The notes below the pieces were generated by a model that worked only from the letters and a program-made list of their open reading frames with translations, made no database searches and was not told the DNA's origin. Source: JAWOJB01 sp046484325 (GTDB lineage: Bacteria > Actinomycetota > Acidimicrobiia > Spongiisociales > ZC4RG35). From it: 52,650 bases of DNA. How positions within the stretch are numbered: position 1 is the first letter of the stretch; every line of letters starts with the position of its first letter. The DNA is taken from positions 1-52,650 of the forward strand of contig JAWOJB010000087.1 in the NCBI GenBank assembly GCA_046484325.1, in the 5' to 3' direction. Shown here one piece after another: positions 47,877-52,650 of the stretch. Position numbers and translations under genes: made by a program.

Positions 47877-49144
47877 GCACGTTGCACGACCCGCTTCCGA
47901 TCGAGCCGCTCGACCGCCCGGTCGGCGCCCGGGTTCGCCCGCCGGGTTCGAAGAGCCTCACCAATCGCGCCCTCGTGGCGGCCGCGCTCGCCTCCGGTGG
48001 CGTCAGCCGCCTCGACGGCGCTCTGGAGGCCGACGACACGGCCACGATGCGTCGGGGGCTGCGAGCCTTCGGGGTAACTGTCGAGGACGTCGACGATCCC
48101 TGGCTCGTCCTCGGCACCGGAGGACGGCCCGAGACGCCTTCGGTCGCGATCGACGCCCGGGCGTCGGGCACCACGGCCCGGTTCCTCACCGCCTTCGCGG
48201 CGTTGGCGGCCGGGCCGACCGTCGTTGACGGGAGCACCCGCATGCGAGCTCGACCCATCGGCCACCTGGCCGAGGCCCTCGTCCGGGGAGGGGTGGCGGT
48301 CGAGACCGCGAATGGCTTTCCACCTGTCCGGGTGGGTGGGGGCGGGCTCAGGGGCGGGTCGATCGAGGTCGACGGGTCGCTGTCGAGTCAGTTCGCCTCG
48401 GCGTTGCTGCTCGTCTCCCCATGCGCCGAGGCCGCGGTGGACCTCCAGGTGGTGGGAACCCCGGTGTCCACGACCTATCTGGTCAGCACCGTCGAAGTGA
48501 TGCGAGCGTTCGGGGCGACGGTCGAGGCAGACGATCTCACGTTCCGGGTCGAGCCCACCGGCTACCGGCAGACCCACTTCGAGGTGGAGGCCGACGCCTC
48601 TGCGGCCGTGTATCCGCTGGCGGCGGCCGCCGTGCTGGGGGGTGTGGTGGTCGTCGACGGCATAGCCGCCGGATCCTCCCAGCCGGATCTCCGATTCGTC
48701 GACGTGCTCGAGCAGATGGGCTGCGTCGTACTTCGGGGAGAGCACGGTCTGGTGCTGGCCGGGCCATCCCGCTCGCTGCAACCGGTGGAGGTGGACATGG
48801 GCGGAGCGCCCGACGCGGCCATGGCCCTGGCCGTGGTGTGCCTCTTCGCCGACGGGCCGAGCCGGATCCGGGGGCTCTCCACGCTCCGGATCAAGGAGAC
48901 GGACCGCCTCGTCGCGCTCCGGACCGAGGTGGAACGAATCGGCGGCCGGGCGGAGATCGACGGGGACACTCTCGTGGTCGGCCCCGGATCGTTCCACGGC
49001 ACCCGGGTCGAGACCTACGACGATCACCGCATGGCGATGTCCTTCGCCATCGCCGGCCTGCGGGTTCCCGGCATCACGATCGCCGACCCGGGTTGCGTGT
49101 CGAAGACCTGGCCCGGGTACTTCGATATGCTCGCCGGGCTGTGA
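47873..49144 (+). CDS. aroA: 3-phosphoshikimate 1-carboxyvinyltransferase (EPSP synthase)
   Basis: 423 residues from ATG 47873. PPGSKSLTNRALVAAALASG, ASGTTARFLTAFAAL, RPIGHLAEAL, SSQFASALLL, LRIKETDRLVALRTEVERIGG and YDDHRMAMSFAIAGL trace both inverse alpha/beta domains. It makes EPSP from shikimate-3-phosphate and PEP. It lies between rluB and cmk with overlaps on both sides; aroA-cmk adjacency is common in bacteria. Confidence 0.95.
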   Translation: MSTLHDPLPIEPLDRPVGARVRPPGSKSLTNRALVAAALASGGVSRLDGALEADDTATMRRGLRAFGVTVEDVDDPWLVLGTGGRPETPSVAIDARASGTTARFLTAFAALAAGPTVVDGSTRMRARPIGHLAEALVRGGVAVETANGFPPVRVGGGGLRGGSIEVDGSLSSQFASALLLVSPCAEAAVDLQVVGTPVSTTYLVSTVEVMRAFGATVEADDLTFRVEPTGYRQTHFEVEADASAAVYPLAAAAVLGGVVVVDGIAAGSSQPDLRFVDVLEQMGCVVLRGEHGLVLAGPSRSLQPVEVDMGGAPDAAMALAVVCLFADGPSRIRGLSTLRIKETDRLVALRTEVERIGGRAEIDGDTLVVGPGSFHGTRVETYDDHRMAMSFAIAGLRVPGITIADPGCVSKTWPGYFDMLAGL

Positions 49145-49788
49145 GCCCCCCCGGACGCCTCGTGATCGCGGTCGACGGCCCGGGCGGATCGGGCAAGTCC
49201 ACGGTGAGCCGGGAAGTTGCCCGCCGCCTGGGTCTGGCCCACCTCGACACGGGAGCGTTCTATCGCGCCGCCACACTGGCGGGATTGCGCACCCGGATCG
49301 ACCTCTCCGACGAGGCCGCCCTCGTAGCGATCGTCGACCGGATCGTGATCGACCAGGAGGACGGGCGGACGTATCTCGACGGCGAGGACGTGTCCGGCGA
49401 GATCCGATCCGACGAGGTGACCGCACGGGTGAGCGCCGTCGCCGCCCACCCGTCGGTCCGCCAGCGGCTGGTGGCTCGGCAGCGTGCGTGGGTTGGGCGA
49501 CACGGGCACCGGGCTGCGGTCGAGGGCCGCGACATCGGCTCGGTCGTGTTCCCCGACGCCCAGGTCAAGGTGTTCCTCACCGCCGACCCCGCCGAGCGGG
49601 CCAGGCGGCGGGCCCGGGAGCTGGGTGCGAGGGAGTACCAGGTCGAGGTGAACCTGGCGAGGCGGGATCGGATCGACTCATCCCGGGAGGCCTCCCCCCT
49701 CGCCGTCGCCGAGGGTGCGGTGATCCTCGACACCACCGGCATGACGTTCGAGGAGGTGGTGGAGCGGGTGCTCGAGCTGGCCCGGTGA
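49141..49788 (+). CDS. cmk: cytidylate kinase
   Basis: 215 residues from GTG 49141. P-loop VDGPGGSGKSTVSREVARRLG, LDTGAFYRAAT, the NMP-binding insertion, VEGRDIGSVVFPDAQVKVFLTAD and the LID region RRDRIDSSREASPL are all present. It phosphorylates CMP/dCMP. It is the last gene of the overlapping operon, 11 bases from the end of the convergent ispH. Confidence 0.95.
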   Translation: MSPPGRLVIAVDGPGGSGKSTVSREVARRLGLAHLDTGAFYRAATLAGLRTRIDLSDEAALVAIVDRIVIDQEDGRTYLDGEDVSGEIRSDEVTARVSAVAAHPSVRQRLVARQRAWVGRHGHRAAVEGRDIGSVVFPDAQVKVFLTADPAERARRRARELGAREYQVEVNLARRDRIDSSREASPLAVAEGAVILDTTGMTFEEVVERVLELAR

Positions 49789-49799
49789 AGGCGGCGGGC

Positions 49800-50849
49800 T
49801 CAGCCGCCGATGATCGACTCGAGTGCCTCGGTGGCAGTCCACTCGCGGTCGCGTTCGAGCCGGCCCGGCTCGAACGGGGAACGCGCCGTCACCGATGCCT
49901 CGACCAGGGCCTGGAGGGTCGTCACGAACGCCCGTAGCTGAGGCGGCAGCGGGAAGTACTCCTCTTCCTCGGTGGTGCTCAGCAGCTCGAAGCCGAGCCG
50001 GGGGGCGAGGCGGTCGATCACCTCCTGGACGAGGTGATCGGGTGCCGAGGCGCCGGCGGTGACCCCGACGGTGGCCACGCCCTCCAGCCAGGCGTCGTCG
50101 ATCCCCTCCGCCGAGTCGATGCGATGGGCCGCCCGCCCCGCCTCGTGGGCCACCCGCACCAACGCCCGGGTGTTCGACGAGGTGTCGGAGCCGACCACGA
50201 GGATCAGGTCGCACCTGGCGGTCAGCGCCTGCACCGCCGTCTGGCGGTTGGTGGTGGCGTAGCAGAGGTCGCCCCGCCGGGCCGTCCACAGTTCGGGGAA
50301 GCGATCTCCGGCCGAGTCGAGCACCGCCTGCCACTCGTGCATGCCGAGGGTGGTCTGGGCGAGGAGCGCGACCTTGGCCGGGTCCGCCGGCCGGAACTCG
50401 CCCAGCCCATGCTCCGGTTCGACGAGCGTGATGGCATCGGGGGCCTCGGCCACCGTGCCCACCGCCTCGTCGTGACCCTCGTGGCCCACATAGATGATGT
50501 CGTAGCCCTGTCGGGCCATGCGCTTCACCTCGTGATGGACCTTGGTGACGAGCGGGCACACCGCGTCGATGACGACGGCGGCACGGCGCTCGGCCCCCTG
50601 CACGACCTCGGGGGCGGAGCCATGGGCCGACAGCATCACCGGCGAGCCCTCGGGGACCTGGGAGATGTCGTCGACGAAGACAACCCCGACCTTCTCGAAG
50701 GCGCCCACCACCCACCGGTTGTGCACGATCTCGTGGTAGCAGTAGACCGGCGGCTCGAAGAGACGGACCATCCAGGTGAGCGCCTTGATGGCCATGTCGA
50801 CGCCGGCACAGAAACCACGGGGCTCGGCGAGGATGACACGGTCGACCAC
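49800..50849 (-). CDS. ispH: 4-hydroxy-3-methylbut-2-enyl diphosphate reductase
   Basis: 349 residues from GTG 50849. VDRVILAEPRGFCAGVDMAIKAL, DAVCPLVTKVHHEV and GDLCYATTNRQTAVQAL hold the three [4Fe-4S] cysteines. YHEIVHNRWVV, SAHGSAPEV and SSNTRALVRVA bind the diphosphate substrate. It is the last step of the MEP isoprenoid pathway. The open frame extends far upstream, but that part lies opposite der and after the promoter, so it is not coding. Confidence 0.95.
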   Translation of the reverse strand: MVDRVILAEPRGFCAGVDMAIKALTWMVRLFEPPVYCYHEIVHNRWVVGAFEKVGVVFVDDISQVPEGSPVMLSAHGSAPEVVQGAERRAAVVIDAVCPLVTKVHHEVKRMARQGYDIIYVGHEGHDEAVGTVAEAPDAITLVEPEHGLGEFRPADPAKVALLAQTTLGMHEWQAVLDSAGDRFPELWTARRGDLCYATTNRQTAVQALTARCDLILVVGSDTSSNTRALVRVAHEAGRAAHRIDSAEGIDDAWLEGVATVGVTAGASAPDHLVQEVIDRLAPRLGFELLSTTEEEEYFPLPPQLRAFVTTLQALVEASVTARSPFEPGRLERDREWTATEALESIIGG

Positions 50850-50856
50850 GGGCGAG

Positions 50857-50862
50857 ATGGTA
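50857..50862 (-). promoter_or_regulatory. -10 hexamer TACCAT of ispH, leaderless start
   Basis: Read on the minus strand, TACCAT ends 7 bases before GTG 50849. It shares a 93-bp divergent intergenic region with the der promoter. Confidence 0.5.
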
Positions 50863-50929
50863 GGTCGCGGGTGCCCGGTATCCGCAGTGGGGCGTGGGCG
50901 ATGGAGGATGCGCTGGGGGAGGGAGGCTC

Positions 50930-50935
50930 TACCGT
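50930..50935 (+). promoter_or_regulatory. -10 hexamer TACCGT of der, leaderless start
   Basis: TACCGT ends 7 bases before the ATG at 50943, without a Shine-Dalgarno sequence. Confidence 0.5.
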
Positions 50936-50942
50936 GCTGCCC

Positions 50943-52268
50943 ATGAGCTCGGCCCGCCTTCCCGTCGTCGCCGTCGTGGGCCGGCCCAACGTCGGGAAGT
51001 CGACGCTCGTCAATCGCGTGCTCGGTGCCCGTCAGGCCGTGGTCGAGGAGAGGCCAGGTGTCACCCGGGACCGCCGCGAGTTCACCGCAGACTGGGCGGG
51101 CCGGTCCTTCCTCCTGGTCGACACCGGCGGATGGGAGAGTCTGCCCGGGGAAGCGATGTCGGAGGGCATCCGGCGGCAGGCCGAGGCTGCGGTGTCGGCT
51201 GCCGATGCGGTCCTGTTCGTGGTCGACTCCGGGGCGGGCGTGTCGGAGGACGACGCCGGGGCGGCCGCGGTCGTGCGCCGGGCCGGCGTTCCGGTGATCC
51301 TCGCAGCCAACAAGGTCGACGACGCCCGCCACGAGTGGGATGCCGCGGCGCTGTGGCGGCTCGGGCTGGGCGAGCCGCAGCCGGTTGGGGCCCTTCACGG
51401 CAGGGGTGTGGGCGAGTTGCTGGACCGCCTGGTGGCCCTGTTCCCCGAGGCGCCGGCCGAGCCTCCCCGGGACGGCCGCACCCGCCTCGCCATCGTGGGC
51501 CGCCCGAACGTCGGAAAGTCGACCCTGTTGAACCGGCTGGCGGGAGAAGAGCGCGTGCTGGTGTCCGAGGTCCCGGGCACCACCAGGGACCCGATCGACG
51601 TCGTCGTGGAGATCGATGGCGAGGAGTATCGGGTCGTCGACACCGCCGGGATGCGCCGGCTCCCGAAGATCGGCGAGAGCGCCGACTATTACGCCGTTCT
51701 CCGTGCCCGCGAGGCGATGGCCGAGGCGGACATCGCGCTGCTCGTCGTCGACGCTCTCGACGGCGTGACCCAGCAGGACCAGCGCATCGCCTCGGAGGCG
51801 GTCGGGGCCGGCGTGGGGCTCGTGCTCGTGCTCAACAAGTGGGATGCCCTCGAAGCCGAGGTGCGGGAGGAGACCGAGCGCTCGGTCGGACTGCGGCTTG
51901 GGTTCGTGGGGTGGGCGCCCGTGCTCCGGATCTCGGCGCTCACCGGGGCCAGGCTCCACCGGCTGGGAAGGGCGGTCGAGGCGGTCACAGCCGCCCGGAC
52001 TCGCCGGATCGCCACCGGACGGCTCAACCGCCTGCTTCGGGACTGGACGGCCGCCCACCCGCCCCCCACCCGGAAGGGCCGGCGTCCGCGGCTGCTGTAC
52101 GGGGTGCAGGCGGGGGTGGAGCCTCCCACGTTCGTCCTGTTCGTGTCGGGCGGGGAGCTCGGGCCCGACTACCTGAGGTTCCTCGAGGGCCGGCTCCGCA
52201 CGGAAGAGGACTTCACCGGAACCCCCATCCACCTCGTTGCCCGGGCCCGCTCGGAGGGACGGTCGTGA
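50943..52268 (+). CDS. der: ribosome biogenesis GTPase Der (EngA)
   Basis: 441 residues. Two tandem GTPase domains with P-loops GRPNVGKST at about 12-20 and 184-192, switch segments PGVTRDRREF and PGTTRDPIDV, and NKVD/NKWD motifs, followed by the KH-like C-terminal domain (LNRLLRDWTAAHPPP ... FVLFVSGG). It assists 50S subunit assembly. ATG 50943 fits the conserved start. Confidence 0.95.
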   Translation: MSSARLPVVAVVGRPNVGKSTLVNRVLGARQAVVEERPGVTRDRREFTADWAGRSFLLVDTGGWESLPGEAMSEGIRRQAEAAVSAADAVLFVVDSGAGVSEDDAGAAAVVRRAGVPVILAANKVDDARHEWDAAALWRLGLGEPQPVGALHGRGVGELLDRLVALFPEAPAEPPRDGRTRLAIVGRPNVGKSTLLNRLAGEERVLVSEVPGTTRDPIDVVVEIDGEEYRVVDTAGMRRLPKIGESADYYAVLRAREAMAEADIALLVVDALDGVTQQDQRIASEAVGAGVGLVLVLNKWDALEAEVREETERSVGLRLGFVGWAPVLRISALTGARLHRLGRAVEAVTAARTRRIATGRLNRLLRDWTAAHPPPTRKGRRPRLLYGVQAGVEPPTFVLFVSGGELGPDYLRFLEGRLRTEEDFTGTPIHLVARARSEGRS

Positions 52269-52420
52269 GCGAATCGCCGTTCCTTCCCGAGCAGGACTCC
52301 ACCGACCCGGACCAGGGCACGCCGTTCAGCTTCAAGCTGGTGCTGGTCCTCACCGCCGTGTATCTGCTGTACCGGCTGATCCAGGGAGTTGTGTGGCTGG
52401 TCGAACGGATTGGCGCCTGA
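52265..52420 (+). CDS. 51-residue single-span membrane protein
   Basis: GTG 52265 overlaps the der stop (GTGA). The product has a polar acidic N-terminal half (SPFLPEQDSTDPDQG) and one transmembrane helix (FKLVLVLTAVYLLYRLIQGVVWLVERI). No family is known to me. Coupling to der suggests co-expression. A perfect palindrome follows 10 bases after its stop. Confidence 0.6.
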   Translation: MSESPFLPEQDSTDPDQGTPFSFKLVLVLTAVYLLYRLIQGVVWLVERIGA

Positions 52421-52430
52421 CGGCTTGACA

Positions 52431-52473
52431 CATTGAGCAACCACGTGGCCCACGGCCACGTGGTTGCTCAATG
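52431..52473. terminator. perfect 20-bp palindrome with 3-base loop
   Basis: Arm CATTGAGCAACCACGTGGCC (52431-52450), loop CAC, then its exact complement to 52473. It lies after the der operon. No T-tract follows, so it is either a strong intrinsic-like terminator or a mobile or iterated palindrome. TTGACA (52425-52430) abuts it on the left. Confidence 0.6.
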
Positions 52474-52601
52474 AACGGGGGAGGTTCCTCACGGTGATTC
52501 GCCCGACCTCGCCGGTGGGCCTCCGGTAGCATGGGTTGGACCGTGGGTCGCTGCCTGCGTCTTGACGGCCTGCATGTGTACGGGAGGAATTGGAGGATAT
52601 C

Positions 52602-52650
52602 GTGAGAGAGCATCTCACCAAGTGGCGTTGGTTTGCGCTGCTCGCCGTGT
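52602..52650 (+). CDS. start of a probable exported protein (truncated by window end)
   Basis: GTG 52602 with GGAGG eight bases upstream begins REHLTKWRWFALLAV..., a basic N-region (K, R) followed by a hydrophobic run, as in signal peptides of actinobacterial lipoproteins or solute-binding proteins. Only 16 codons are in the window, so the function cannot be named. TAGCAT at 52526-52531 is a possible distant -10. Confidence 0.5.
   Translation, partial: MREHLTKWRWFALLAV

Noticed and set aside
50850..52232. N-terminal extension of the ispH frame
   Set aside because: Lies opposite der and upstream of the ispH -10; no homology expected before VDRVILAEPRGFC.
52425..52430. TTGACA as a -35 element
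   Set aside because: The 20-bp palindrome fills the spacer and -10 position; no TANNNT at 16-18 bases.

Overview
The window is high-GC DNA with short intergenic gaps and many GTG starts. It carries a complete Pup-proteasome locus (ARC/Mpa ATPase, Dop, Pup, PrcB, PrcA, PafA) followed by pafB-pafC-tatA-tatC-helY in the order known from mycobacteria. A second block (HAD phosphatase, small ORF, tlyA, nadK, recN ... pyrG, Nudix, ... xerD, scpA, scpB, rluB, cmk, der) also follows mycobacterial gene order. This points firmly to Actinobacteriota. Insertions such as ald and aroA, a Pup ending in Glu, and TtuA/TtuB suggest a lineage outside the classical mycolata, perhaps an Acidimicrobiia-like group; that placement is inference.

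Layout. 1-300: lower-GC DNA ending in the 3' half of a tRNA-Leu(GAG), probably the distal attachment scar of an integrated element lying to the left. 309-883: RHH/MazF toxin-antitoxin pair. 1051-7883: mixed accessory genes (baeRF-like protein, ECF sigma factor with a GerMN/Gmad2 membrane partner, FMN/F420-type oxidase, a frameshifted serine hydrolase, lipoprotein, GNAT). 7887-13197: typA, a YdeI-like protein, MFS exporter and small membrane proteins. 13249-15244: a tight operon of a 32-residue membrane peptide, a ubiquitin-like sulfur carrier (TtuB-like), the tRNA 2-thiolase TtuA and the tRNA m1A58 methyltransferase TrmI. 15452-15979: dodecin and ferredoxin. 16135-28455: proteasome/pupylation locus, DNA-damage regulators, Tat translocase and HelY helicase. 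28452-33220: lipid kinase, DUF4193, Ppm1-like glycosyltransferase, GNAT, Nudix and M20 peptidase. 33198-42387: DUF1015, HAD, tlyA, nadK, recN, a fatty-acid pair and pyrG. 42384-49788: a run of genes linked mostly by 4-base stop/start overlaps. 49800-52650: ispH, der, a small membrane protein, a perfect 20-bp palindrome, and the start of a probable exported protein.

How the genes work together. Pup, ligase (PafA), depupylase (Dop), ATPase and 20S core make a self-contained protein tagging and degradation system, with PafBC as the linked DNA-damage regulators. TtuB, TtuA and TrmI act on neighbouring positions (54 and 58) of the tRNA T-loop. scpA/scpB/xerD serve chromosome segregation, and tlyA/rluB/der serve ribosome modification and assembly.

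Non-coding signals stand out. At least a dozen genes have a TANNNT hexamer 6-8 bases before the start codon without a Shine-Dalgarno sequence, consistent with widespread leaderless transcription. Heptameric tandem repeats, some next to hairpins, occupy several gene junctions, and two carry the same 20-bp core in opposite orientations. A separate two-copy hairpin repeat follows two genes near 6.4 and 7.1 kb.
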